From: Comamonadaceae bacterium G21597-S1 | GTDB lineage: Bacteria > Pseudomonadota > Gammaproteobacteria > Burkholderiales > Burkholderiaceae_C | Assembly (NCBI GenBank): GCA_027214345.1 | Contig: JAPWHR010000009.1 | Location: forward strand, 186,001 to 250,000 | Length of the DNA stretch: 64,000 bases | Direction: 5' to 3' | Part shown: positions 44,152-52,015 of the stretch, in pieces | Layout: each line of letters begins with the position of its first letter | How positions within the stretch are numbered: the first letter of the stretch is position 1 | Notes under the pieces: model-generated | Told to the model about the DNA's origin: nothing | The model's database searches: none | What the model saw: only the letters and a program-made list of their open reading frames with translations | Made by a program: the position numbers and the translations under genes

Positions 44152-45606
44152 TCAGACCGACCGGCTGCGCGCCAACGGCGGATTGCGTGAGAAATACCCT
44201 TCGATGCCCCGGATCAGCGCATCTGCCAGCGTCTGCAGGTATTTCTCGTCGTTGAGCTTGGCTTCTTCTTCCGGGTTGCTGATGAAGGCCGCCTCGACCA
44301 GCACGCTGGGAATGTCGGGCGCCTTGAGCACGGCAAAACCCGCCTGCTCGACGCGGGGCTTGTGCAGCTTGCCGATGCGGCCGATCTCGCCGAGCATGGC
44401 GCTGCCCAGTTTCAGGCTGTCGTTGATCTGGGCCGTGGTGCTCATGTCGAGCATGGCGCGTTGCACCGCCTCGTCGCGCGAGGCCACGTTCAGGCCGCCG
44501 ATCAGGTCGGCCTTGTTTTCCTTGTCGGCCATCCAGCGCGCGGCGCTGCTCGAGGCGCCGTTCTGGCTCAGCGCGAACACGCTGGCGCCCTGGGGGCGGG
44601 GCGTGTAGAAGGCGTCGGCATGCAGGCTGACGAACAGGTCGGCCTGCACGCGGCGGGCCTTCTGCACCCGCACGTGCAGCGGCACGAAGAAGTCGGCGTC
44701 GCGCGTCAGGTAGGCACGCATCGCGTTGCCGCCCACCGTCATGCCGTTGATGCGCTCGCGCAGCTTGTGCGCCAGCCGCAGCACCACGTCCTTCTCGCGG
44801 GTGCCGTTCGGCCCGATCGCGCCCGGGTCCTCGCCGCCGTGGCCGGGGTCGAGCGCGATGATGATCAGGCGGTCGGTCCGGTCCGGCTCGGCCGGGGCCG
44901 GCCGAGGTGGTGGTGTTGGCGCCGGCGTGGCGGCGACGGCCGGTGCGCCAGGGCGGGTCGGCGCGGTCGGCACTCCCAGCAGCAGCGCTGCCGGGTCGCG
45001 GGTGCCGCTGCTGCCGTTGCGCTGCGCGATCAGGTCGCCCAGCGGATCTGCCGCCGGTGCCGTGGGCACGAAGGGAGGCGGTGCCGACGGCGCGGTCACC
45101 GAGGCCACGGCCGGAGCCGGGCTGCCCGGGCTTGGCGCCGGCGACGGGCCGATACGTTCGGCGATCAGCGTCTCCAGCGGGTCGGCCACCTTGCTCGGAT
45201 ACAGGTCCAGCACCAGCCGATGCTGGTAGGCGGACACCGGCAACAGATTGAACACCTGCGGCCGCGCGTCCTGCTTGAGGTCGAGCACCAGGCGCACGAC
45301 GCCGGGCGCGAACTGGCCCACGCGGATGCCCTGGATGTTCGGGTCGTCGGCGCGCACCTTGGCCACCAGCTCGCGCAGCGCCGGATTCAATTCGATGCCT
45401 TCGATGTCCACCGCCAGCCGGGGCGGGTTGGCCACGAACAGCTGGCTGGTGTTCAGCGCGCCGTCGGACTCGATGGTCACGCGCGAATAGTCCGGTGCCG
45501 GCCAGACCCGCACCGCCAGGATGGTCGCGCCACGCGCGATCTGGGCCGCGCCCAGCAGCAGCACCAGCGTGCCCGATTGCAGCAGGTCGCGCCGCTTCAT
45601 CGTCAT
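44152..45606 (-). CDS. amiC: N-acetylmuramoyl-L-alanine amidase with AMIN domain
   Basis: The 484-residue periplasmic amidase splits septal peptidoglycan. An N-terminal signal with KRRDLLQSGTLVLLLG looks like a twin-arginine type. An AMIN domain (residues 30-140) targets the septum. A Pro/Ala-rich linker of about 100 residues follows. The catalytic Amidase_3 domain has DPGHGGEDPGAIG (Zn His), SLHADAF (Zn His) and VEAAFISNPEEE (catalytic Glu). ATG 45606 overlaps the stop of tsaE (ATGA); a second ATG at 45600 is possible. The linker is longer than in enterics. Confidence 0.94.
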   Translation of the reverse strand: MTMKRRDLLQSGTLVLLLGAAQIARGATILAVRVWPAPDYSRVTIESDGALNTSQLFVANPPRLAVDIEGIELNPALRELVAKVRADDPNIQGIRVGQFAPGVVRLVLDLKQDARPQVFNLLPVSAYQHRLVLDLYPSKVADPLETLIAERIGPSPAPSPGSPAPAVASVTAPSAPPPFVPTAPAADPLGDLIAQRNGSSGTRDPAALLLGVPTAPTRPGAPAVAATPAPTPPPRPAPAEPDRTDRLIIIALDPGHGGEDPGAIGPNGTREKDVVLRLAHKLRERINGMTVGGNAMRAYLTRDADFFVPLHVRVQKARRVQADLFVSLHADAFYTPRPQGASVFALSQNGASSSAARWMADKENKADLIGGLNVASRDEAVQRAMLDMSTTAQINDSLKLGSAMLGEIGRIGKLHKPRVEQAGFAVLKAPDIPSVLVEAAFISNPEEEAKLNDEKYLQTLADALIRGIEGYFSRNPPLARSRSV

Positions 45607-46133
45607 GCCGGGCACACCGCGGCCAGCAGGGCCGCGCCGGTCGGGGTCTGTGCGATCAGGCGCACCACTCGGGCGTCGTTGTCGGCCTGCACATCGATGT
45701 GCAACGCCAGGTCGGCCATCGGCAACATGCCGTGGGCCTTTTCCGGCCATTCGGCCAGCTTGAGCCCGCTGCTGGCGAAGATGTCGCGGAAACCCGCGTC
45801 TTCCCACTCCTGCGGATCGTTGAAGCGGTAGAAGTCGAAATGCCAGATCGCCAGCGGCTGGTCCGCGGTCGGCGTACGGGCGAGTTCATACGGTTCGACC
45901 ACCGCATAGGTCGGGCTCTTGATGCGGCCCTGCACGCCCAGGGCCTGCAGCAGGTAGCGCACGAAACTGGTCTTGCCGGCGCCCAGGTCGCCATGCAGTT
46001 CGATGAAGCAGTTCGCCAGCGCCGGCTGCTGCGCCAGCGAGGTGGCGAACAGGCGCGTGGCGGCCTCGTCGCTCCAGACAAGGCTTTTTACAATCAGGGG
46101 GTGAACAACATCACCCGTGGCTTGGTCGATCAA
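45603..46133 (-). CDS. tsaE: tRNA threonylcarbamoyladenosine biosynthesis ATPase TsaE
   Basis: This P-loop protein assists TsaB/TsaD in making t6A37 in tRNA. GDLGAGKTSFVRYLLQALG (Walker A), KSPTYAVVEPYEL, WHFDFYR and LAEWPEKA are family signatures. No ATG or GTG exists in frame before the P-loop, so the start must be a TTG (46133 or 46139) or a CTG near 46097. TTG 46133 gives 176 residues and has GGGAAA upstream. With that start the gene overlaps the 5' end of the divergent queG gene. amiC follows with an ATGA overlap. Confidence 0.88.
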   Translation of the reverse strand: MIDQATGDVVHPLIVKSLVWSDEAATRLFATSLAQQPALANCFIELHGDLGAGKTSFVRYLLQALGVQGRIKSPTYAVVEPYELARTPTADQPLAIWHFDFYRFNDPQEWEDAGFRDIFASSGLKLAEWPEKAHGMLPMADLALHIDVQADNDARVVRLIAQTPTGAALLAAVCPA

Positions 46134-47216
46134 GGTCAATTGGTTTCCCGCATCAGCCGCTGGGGGCAGGAACTCGGATTCGCCCAGATCGGCTTCAGTT
46201 CCATCGAACTGTCCGACGCAGAACCGGGCTTGCTGGCGTGGTTGGAGCAGGGCTTTCACGGCGATATGGCATACATGGCGGCGCATGGACTCAAACGTGC
46301 CCGACCGGATGAACTCGTGCCTGGCACAGTGACTGTGCTGACCGCCCGCTTGAACTATTTGACCACAGCGGATGCGGATGACGCCCGTTCCTGGCAGGCA
46401 ATCGAGTTCGATCGTCTCCATCGCGCAACAGAAGGCGTGATCTCGCTGTATGCGCGGGGCCGCGACTACCACAAGGTGCTGCGCCAACGGCTGGCGCAAC
46501 TGGCCGAACGCATCGCGCAGGAGGTGGGAGAACTCGGCTACCGCGTGTTCACCGACTCCGCCCCGGTGCTCGAGGTCGAACTGGCCACGCGCAGCGGCCA
46601 GGGCTGGCGCGGCAAACACACGCTGGTGCTCAACCGCGAGGCCGGCTCGATGTTTTTCCTGGGCGAAATCTACCTCGACCTGGCGCTGCCGCCGACCGAT
46701 CCGGTCGCCAACCATTGCGGAAGTTGCAAGGCCTGTATCGATGTGTGTCCGACCCAGGCCATCATCGCGCCGTACCGGCTCGATGCGCGGCGCTGCATCT
46801 CCTACCTGACGATCGAACACCCCGGCTCCATCGACGAGGCCTTGCGGCCGCTGATGGGCAACCGCATCTACGGCTGCGACGACTGCCAGCTGGCCTGCCC
46901 GTGGAACAAGTTCGCGCAGCCCTGCGCCGTGCCCGATTTCGCGCCGCGCCAGGGGCTGGTCGGCGCCGACCTGGTCGCGTTGTTCGGCTGGAGCGAGGCG
47001 CAGTTCCTGCAGCGCCTGGAGGGCAGCCCGATCCGGCGCATCGGCCATGTGCGCTGGTTGCGCAACATCGCGATCGCCCTGGGCAATGCGCTGGCCGCCG
47101 CGCCCGACCCGCGGATCGTGCATGCGCTGCGCCAGCGCGCGGACGATCCGAGCCCGCTGGTGCGCGAACATGTGGCCTGGGCCTTGGGCTACCATAGTGC
47201 CAGGCATCCCGAATGA
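46101..47216 (+). CDS. queG: epoxyqueuosine reductase
   Basis: The 371-residue cobalamin and Fe-S enzyme performs the last step of queuosine synthesis in tRNA. Two ferredoxin-type clusters are visible: CGSCKACIDVCPTQAI, and CDDCQLACPWN with its neighbouring cysteines. A HEAT-like C-terminal part (residues 310-365) binds tRNA. The N-terminus ISRWGQELGFAQIGF matches the family. The start is GTG 46101 after a CAGGGG stretch; the frame stays open further upstream over tsaE, but that is antisense. The next gene overlaps its stop by 4 bp. Confidence 0.94.
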   Translation: MNNITRGLVDQGQLVSRISRWGQELGFAQIGFSSIELSDAEPGLLAWLEQGFHGDMAYMAAHGLKRARPDELVPGTVTVLTARLNYLTTADADDARSWQAIEFDRLHRATEGVISLYARGRDYHKVLRQRLAQLAERIAQEVGELGYRVFTDSAPVLEVELATRSGQGWRGKHTLVLNREAGSMFFLGEIYLDLALPPTDPVANHCGSCKACIDVCPTQAIIAPYRLDARRCISYLTIEHPGSIDEALRPLMGNRIYGCDDCQLACPWNKFAQPCAVPDFAPRQGLVGADLVALFGWSEAQFLQRLEGSPIRRIGHVRWLRNIAIALGNALAAAPDPRIVHALRQRADDPSPLVREHVAWALGYHSARHPE

Positions 47217-48061
47217 CCCGTCGCCAGCGGGTCGCCCCCTCTGACACGACCCGCATGCGACTGCTCATCATCGACCCCCAGAACGACTTCATGGACCTGC
47301 CCGATGCGGCCTTGCCGGTGCCCGGTGCGCAGGCGGACATGCATCGCCTGGCCGGGCTCATCGATGCCTTGTCGGCGCAGATCGACGACATCGTCGTCAC
47401 GCTCGACTCGCATGCCGGTTACGGCATCGAACGCACCACATTCTGGGTCGATGCCGATGGCGCGCCGGTCGCCCCGTTCACCGCCATCACCGCCGCCGAC
47501 GCGCAGGCCGGCCGCTTCCGCCCGCGCGACGGCGCCCGCGCGGACGAGGTGCTGGCCTACCTGCGGGCGCTCGAAGCCGATGGCGAACGCACGCTGGTCG
47601 TGTGGCCGGTGCATTGCGTGCTCGGCAGCTGGGGCCACAACATCGAACCCGTGCTGGCCGCCAGCATCGCGCGCTGGGAACAGGCGCGCGCCCGGGCCTG
47701 CGACAAGGTGGTCAAGGGCCTGAACCCGATGACCGAGCAATACAGCGCCTTTCGCGCCGACGTGCCACGCGCCGACGATGCACGCACCCAGCTCAACGTG
47801 CCGTTGTTGCAGCGGCTGGCGCAGGGTGACGATGTGCTGGTGGTCGCCGGCGAGGCCGCCAGCCACTGCGTGGCCGCGTCCGGCCAGGACATGCTGGCGC
47901 AGTGGGACGCAGCGCGGCTGCACAACACGGTGTTCCTGACCGACTGCATGAGCCCGGTGCCGGGTTTCGAGTCCGCCGCGCAGGAATTCCTGCAACAGCT
48001 GCAGAATGCCGGCGTGTCGTGCCGCAGCGCGGCCGAACTCGTCGCCGCGCCGCGCGCGTGA
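47213..48061 (+). CDS. isochorismatase/nicotinamidase-like cysteine hydrolase
   Basis: The protein is up to 282 residues long. RLLIIDPQNDFMDLPDAALPV has the catalytic Asp and the metal-site pattern of nicotinamidases; VVWPVHCVLGSWGHNI has a conserved His; VVAGEAASHCVAAS carries the nucleophile Cys. Nicotinamide, pyrazinamide or an isochorismate-like compound is a possible substrate. ATG 47213 overlaps the queG stop (ATGA) and would be coupled, but the conserved domain begins at ATG 47255, which may be the true start. Confidence 0.87.
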   Translation: MTRRQRVAPSDTTRMRLLIIDPQNDFMDLPDAALPVPGAQADMHRLAGLIDALSAQIDDIVVTLDSHAGYGIERTTFWVDADGAPVAPFTAITAADAQAGRFRPRDGARADEVLAYLRALEADGERTLVVWPVHCVLGSWGHNIEPVLAASIARWEQARARACDKVVKGLNPMTEQYSAFRADVPRADDARTQLNVPLLQRLAQGDDVLVVAGEAASHCVAASGQDMLAQWDAARLHNTVFLTDCMSPVPGFESAAQEFLQQLQNAGVSCRSAAELVAAPRA

Positions 48062-48107
48062 AGCAGGCCATGCGCTGCCACCGGCAAGCAACGCCCCCGC
48101 CGCCCTG

Positions 48108-48992
48108 ATGACCGATTCCGGCCCGCTTCCCGAACGCAGCGGCGGCGCGGCGCGCAGGCGCATGACACGTGTCGTCGATGCCGGTCTCGAACTGGGCGAC
48201 ACCGCCTTGCAGCAACTCGATCCGGCGCGCTGGAGCCGTTCGCCGGTGCGCTGGCTGCTGGGCTGGTGGATGGTGGCGCAGTTCGCCGCCCAGATGCTGG
48301 TGCTGGCGCTGTCGCCGTCGAGTTACCGGCGCAGCCAGCGGCCGGTCATCTACCAGCAGCTCCATGGGGCCACGGCGCCGCTGCTGGCCGGTTTCGTTGC
48401 CTTGTCGGCCTTGCTCAGCCTGGTCATCATCCGCATCGTGATCGCCAGCGCCGCGGCCTACGGGCTGTCGCAATACGCGCTCGACGTGCTGGTGCGCACC
48501 CTGGTGCTGGAACTGCTGCCGCTGCTGGTGGCCTTGTACGTCGCGTTGCGCTTCACCATGCCCAGCGGCGAGGAGGTGGCCGACCTGCGCCAGCAGGGCG
48601 TGTTGCACGCAATGTGGCGCAGCGGGGGCGACCCCGCGCGTGACCTGCTGTTGCCGCGGGTGCTGGCGGGCGTGTTCGCGGTGGTGTTCCTGGCCGCGCT
48701 CAGCGCGGTGCTGGCGCTGGTCATGACCTACGTCTCGTTGTATGGTTTCAACGCCTGGGGCTTCGGCGCCTATACCCGCGACGTGGGCCATGTGTTCACG
48801 CCGGTCGTCACGCTGATCCTGTGCCTGAAGGCGTTTTTCTTCAGCCTGGTGGTGGCGATCCTGCCGATTGCGCCCAACCCGCGCTACGATGGCGCCCCGC
48901 TGCGCCGGCGCGACGAGATCAGCCAGCTTGGCCGGCTGTTCGCGCTGATCCTGCTGATCGAGGTGTTCTCGCTGGTGGGCAACTATTATTGA
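48108..48992 (+). CDS. MlaE-family ABC permease for lipid transport
   Basis: The 294-residue inner-membrane protein has about five to six hydrophobic segments and the MlaE/YrbE pattern: LLPRVLAGVFAVVFLAALSA with its conserved Pro-Arg, and KAFFFSLVVAILPI near the C-terminus. MlaE permeases move phospholipids between inner membrane and an MCE protein. ATG 48108 is chosen as the first start preceding the conserved part. The MCE protein gene is 28 bp downstream. No MlaF-type ATPase gene is in the cluster. Confidence 0.85.
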   Translation: MTDSGPLPERSGGAARRRMTRVVDAGLELGDTALQQLDPARWSRSPVRWLLGWWMVAQFAAQMLVLALSPSSYRRSQRPVIYQQLHGATAPLLAGFVALSALLSLVIIRIVIASAAAYGLSQYALDVLVRTLVLELLPLLVALYVALRFTMPSGEEVADLRQQGVLHAMWRSGGDPARDLLLPRVLAGVFAVVFLAALSAVLALVMTYVSLYGFNAWGFGAYTRDVGHVFTPVVTLILCLKAFFFSLVVAILPIAPNPRYDGAPLRRRDEISQLGRLFALILLIEVFSLVGNYY

Positions 48993-49020
48993 TTGACAGA
49001 ACCGGCCCCGCTCCCGATCC

Positions 49021-50019
49021 ATGCCCGAACCCATCGAATCTCCGCCGCCGGTGCGCCATCTCGAGCTCAAGGCCCGCCTGTTGCTGCTGGCCATGGTGCT
49101 GCTGGTCTCGGGCGCCATTGGCTACCTGATGTATGCGCGCGGCGCGTTCGAACGCACCCAGCAGGTGGTGCTGATCGCCGACGATTCCGAAGGCATCGTG
49201 GTCGGCATGAACATGACCTTCTCCGGTTTCCCGATCGGCCGGGTCGGGCGCATCGAACTCTCGTCCGAGGGCAACGCCCGCATCATCGTCGACGTGCCGC
49301 AGAAGGACGCGCACTGGCTGCGCACCTCCAGCGTGTTCACGATGGAAAGCGGCCTGGTCGGCGGCACCAAGATCCGCGCCTTCAGCGGCGTGTTGACCGA
49401 TCCGCCGCTGCCCGACGGGGCCGAACGCAAGGTGTTGCGCGGCGACGCGGCCGCCGAGATTCCGCGCATGGTCGCCAGCGTGCGCGAACTGGTCAGCAAC
49501 CTGGGCGCGCTGACCAGCCAGGAGGCGCCGCTCAATGCCAGCCTGCGCAACCTGCAGCTGGCCGCCGAGCGGCTCAATGGCCCGCGTGGCGCCATCGGCG
49601 TGTTGCTGGGCAACGATGCCGATGCGCGGCAGCTGTCGCAGGCACTGGCGCGCACCAATGCCTTGCTGGCGCGGGTCGACGGCCTGGTACTCAAGGCCGA
49701 CGGCATCGCACAGCGCACCGACGGCATGATCGCGCGCGCCGACCAGCAGGTGTTCGGCCAGGACGGCGTGGTGTCCGAGACCCGCGCCACCGTGGTGCAG
49801 ATCAACGGCCTGCTGATGGACGCGCGCAACAGCCTGAAGAAGGTCGACGCGGTGCTGGTCGAGGCCCAGGCCATCGGTGCGAACACGCGCGAGGCCACCA
49901 CCGACCTGGGCAGCCTGCGCGCCGAGGTCGAGGCCAGCCTGCGCAAGGTCGAGCATCTGGTCAACGAGATCAACCGCAAGTGGCCGTTTGCGCGCGATGC
50001 GCAGATCAAGTTGCCATGA
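49021..50019 (+). CDS. MCE-family (MlaD-like) lipid-binding protein
   Basis: The 332-residue protein has one N-terminal membrane anchor (residues 20-43). A single MCE domain follows (VVLIADDSEGIVVGMNMTFSGFPIGRVGRIEL), then a long helical tail with heptad-like repeats that may form a barrel or coiled coil. It would hand lipids across the periplasm with the MlaE permease upstream. Its stop overlaps the ATG of the next gene (ATGA). Confidence 0.9.
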   Translation: MPEPIESPPPVRHLELKARLLLLAMVLLVSGAIGYLMYARGAFERTQQVVLIADDSEGIVVGMNMTFSGFPIGRVGRIELSSEGNARIIVDVPQKDAHWLRTSSVFTMESGLVGGTKIRAFSGVLTDPPLPDGAERKVLRGDAAAEIPRMVASVRELVSNLGALTSQEAPLNASLRNLQLAAERLNGPRGAIGVLLGNDADARQLSQALARTNALLARVDGLVLKADGIAQRTDGMIARADQQVFGQDGVVSETRATVVQINGLLMDARNSLKKVDAVLVEAQAIGANTREATTDLGSLRAEVEASLRKVEHLVNEINRKWPFARDAQIKLP

Positions 50020-50693
50020 CACGACCGTCCATGACCCGAACCCTTGCGGCCGCACTGGTCGTCGTGTTCGCCGGCTGTGCCGGCACGCCGCCGCCGCCGG
50101 ACTGGCAGTTGAATGCGCAAGGTGCGATCGAACGTGCGCAGGAGGCTTATCTGTCCGGCCAGGGCCGCATCGAGGAGCTGGAGTTCGCACGGGCCCGCGC
50201 CGAGATCGCGCGCACCGGCCGCGCCGACCTGCTGGCCCGCGCGGAACTGGTGCGTTGCGCAACCCGGGTCGCGAGCCTGGTGTTCGAGCCCTGCACCGGC
50301 TTCGACGCCTGGCAGGCCGATGCGCCCCCCGCCGAGCAGGCCTATGCGCGTTACCTCCAGGCGCAGGCCACGGCTGCGGACACCGAGTGGTTGCCGCCGC
50401 AGCACCGGTCCATGCTGGCGCCCGCCGCCGGCGGCGCGCAACTCGCGGCAACGCAGGAGCCGTTGTCGCGGCTGGTCGCGGCCGGCGTATTGCTGCGCGG
50501 CAACCGTGCCGATCCGCAGACCATCACGCTGGCAATCGATGCCGCATCGAGCCAGGGCTGGCGCCGGCCGCTGCTGGCCTGGCTGGGCGTGCAGGCGCAA
50601 CGCGCCGAACAGGCTGGCGACGCGGACGAACTGGCGCGCATCCGGCGGCGCATGCAACTGGTTGGCGGCGAGGCGCCGCCGCGCCAGCCCTGA
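50016..50693 (+). CDS. small lipoprotein of the Mla-like operon
   Basis: The 225-residue protein has a lipoprotein-like signal ending VVVFAGC, with the lipidated cysteine near residue 21 (residue 16 if the start is ATG 50031). The rest is helical and alanine-rich, with TPR-like character. It starts inside the ATGA overlap with the MCE gene, so it is coupled to lipid transport. It is probably attached to the periplasmic face of a membrane. I do not recognise a named family. Confidence 0.75.
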   Translation: MTRPSMTRTLAAALVVVFAGCAGTPPPPDWQLNAQGAIERAQEAYLSGQGRIEELEFARARAEIARTGRADLLARAELVRCATRVASLVFEPCTGFDAWQADAPPAEQAYARYLQAQATAADTEWLPPQHRSMLAPAAGGAQLAATQEPLSRLVAAGVLLRGNRADPQTITLAIDAASSQGWRRPLLAWLGVQAQRAEQAGDADELARIRRRMQLVGGEAPPRQP

Positions 50694-50710
50694 AGCAAGC
50701 AGGCCCGGTC

Positions 50711-51256
50711 GTGGCGCCGAACCGCTATTTCCGCTTTGCCAGCCGTACGCCGGTGCTGCTGGCCACCGGCACGGGGGTGCTGGTCTGGCTGCTGCTGGTG
50801 TTTCCGTCGCTGCCCATCGGCGGCGACGTGCTCGACATCCGCGCCGGGTACGATTTTGCGGAGTTCCAGGCCGCGATGGAGCAATACGGCGCGGCCGGCC
50901 GGCGCGTCTACGCCTGGTCGAGCCCGACGCTGGACACGATATTTCCGGCGCTGTACGTGACCCTGTTCGCCGGCCTGCTGATCCGGCTGCGGCCGTCGGA
51001 CGGCTGGACCTGGCTGGCCGGTATCCCGGTGTTCGCCGGTGTCTGGGACCTGTGCGAGAACGCGCAGATCACCGCCATGCTGCTGATGTACCCCGACGTC
51101 GGCCCGACCCAGGTCGCCTGGGCATCGTTCTTCACCTACATGAAGAACGTCTGGATCGGTCCGGCCTACCAGTTGCCGACGATCGCGCTGGTGCTGGCGG
51201 CGCTGATCCGGTGGTGGTCCCGTCGGCGCCAGCGGCGCAGCCAGGCCGGGCGCTAG
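50711..51256 (+). CDS. four-helix membrane protein of unknown function
   Basis: The 181-residue protein has four hydrophobic segments: LLATGTGVLVWLLLVFPSL (residues 13-33), IFPALYVTLFAGLLIRL, TWLAGIPVFAGVWDLCENAQ, and AYQLPTIALVLAALIRWW. The DLCENAQ motif lies inside the third. GTG 50711 is the start, 17 bp after the lipoprotein stop. It resembles uncharacterised small membrane proteins and I cannot assign a function. It is probably in the Mla-like operon, although the 137 bp following it could start a new unit with lemA. Confidence 0.7.
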   Translation: MAPNRYFRFASRTPVLLATGTGVLVWLLLVFPSLPIGGDVLDIRAGYDFAEFQAAMEQYGAAGRRVYAWSSPTLDTIFPALYVTLFAGLLIRLRPSDGWTWLAGIPVFAGVWDLCENAQITAMLLMYPDVGPTQVAWASFFTYMKNVWIGPAYQLPTIALVLAALIRWWSRRRQRRSQAGR

Positions 51257-51393
51257 ATTGCCCAGGCGGCCGGCCGGCGGGTCGCGATCGGTGCCGATGC
51301 GATACTCGTTCGCGCAGCGGCCGACCCCGGCCCTGTGCCACTGCAGGCCTGCGGCGCCCGGTGGCGGGGACACGCACAGGAGGTAACTCGTCG

Positions 51394-51987
51394 ATGACAA
51401 CCACAACCCTGGTCCTGCTGGTGCTGCTGGCGATCGTGCTGGTGCTGGGTATCGTGATCTACAACAAGCTCACCCGGCTGCGCAACGCGATCGCCAACGC
51501 CTTTGCGCAGATCGACGTGCAGCTCAAGCGCCGCTACGACCTGATTCCCAACCTGGTCGAGACCGCGCGCAAGTACCTGCAACACGAACGCGAGACCCTC
51601 GAGGCGGTGATCGCCGCGCGCAACCAGGCCCAGGCCGCCGCCGGCAAGGCGCGTGCCGACCTGGCCGGTGCCGGCAACGTCGCCGCGCTCGGTGCCGCCG
51701 AGGCCGCGCTGGGCGGCGCGCTGGGCAAGCTGATGGTGGTCGTCGAGGCTTATCCCGAACTCAAGGCCGACCGCAACATGCGCGAGTTCGCCGAGGAGCT
51801 GACCTCGACCGAGAACCGCATCGGCTTTGCACGCCAGGCCTACAACGACAACGTGCTCGACTACAACGACGCCGCGATGCAGTTTCCCGCCAACCTGGTG
51901 GCGCGGCTGTTCGGTTTCGACGAGGCCGCCACGCTGCAGTCCACCCAGTCCGCCGCCGAACGCAGTGTGCCCGTGGTCCGCTTCTGA
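51394..51987 (+). CDS. lemA: LemA family protein
   Basis: The 197-residue protein has an N-terminal membrane helix (residues 5-25, LVLLVLLAIVLVLGIVIYNK). Next come the LemA signatures NAFAQIDVQLKRRYDLIPNLVETARKY, the AYPELKADRNMREFAEELTSTENRI segment, and ARQAYNDNVLDYNDAAMQFP. The start has an AGGAGG site 10 bp upstream. LemA proteins are often encoded next to a M48 metalloprotease, as here, with 28 bp between. The biochemical role of LemA is unclear. Confidence 0.95.
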   Translation: MTTTTLVLLVLLAIVLVLGIVIYNKLTRLRNAIANAFAQIDVQLKRRYDLIPNLVETARKYLQHERETLEAVIAARNQAQAAAGKARADLAGAGNVAALGAAEAALGGALGKLMVVVEAYPELKADRNMREFAEELTSTENRIGFARQAYNDNVLDYNDAAMQFPANLVARLFGFDEAATLQSTQSAAERSVPVVRF

Positions 51988-52015
51988 GGCCGTGTAGCAG
52001 CCCCGCGACCGCGCC

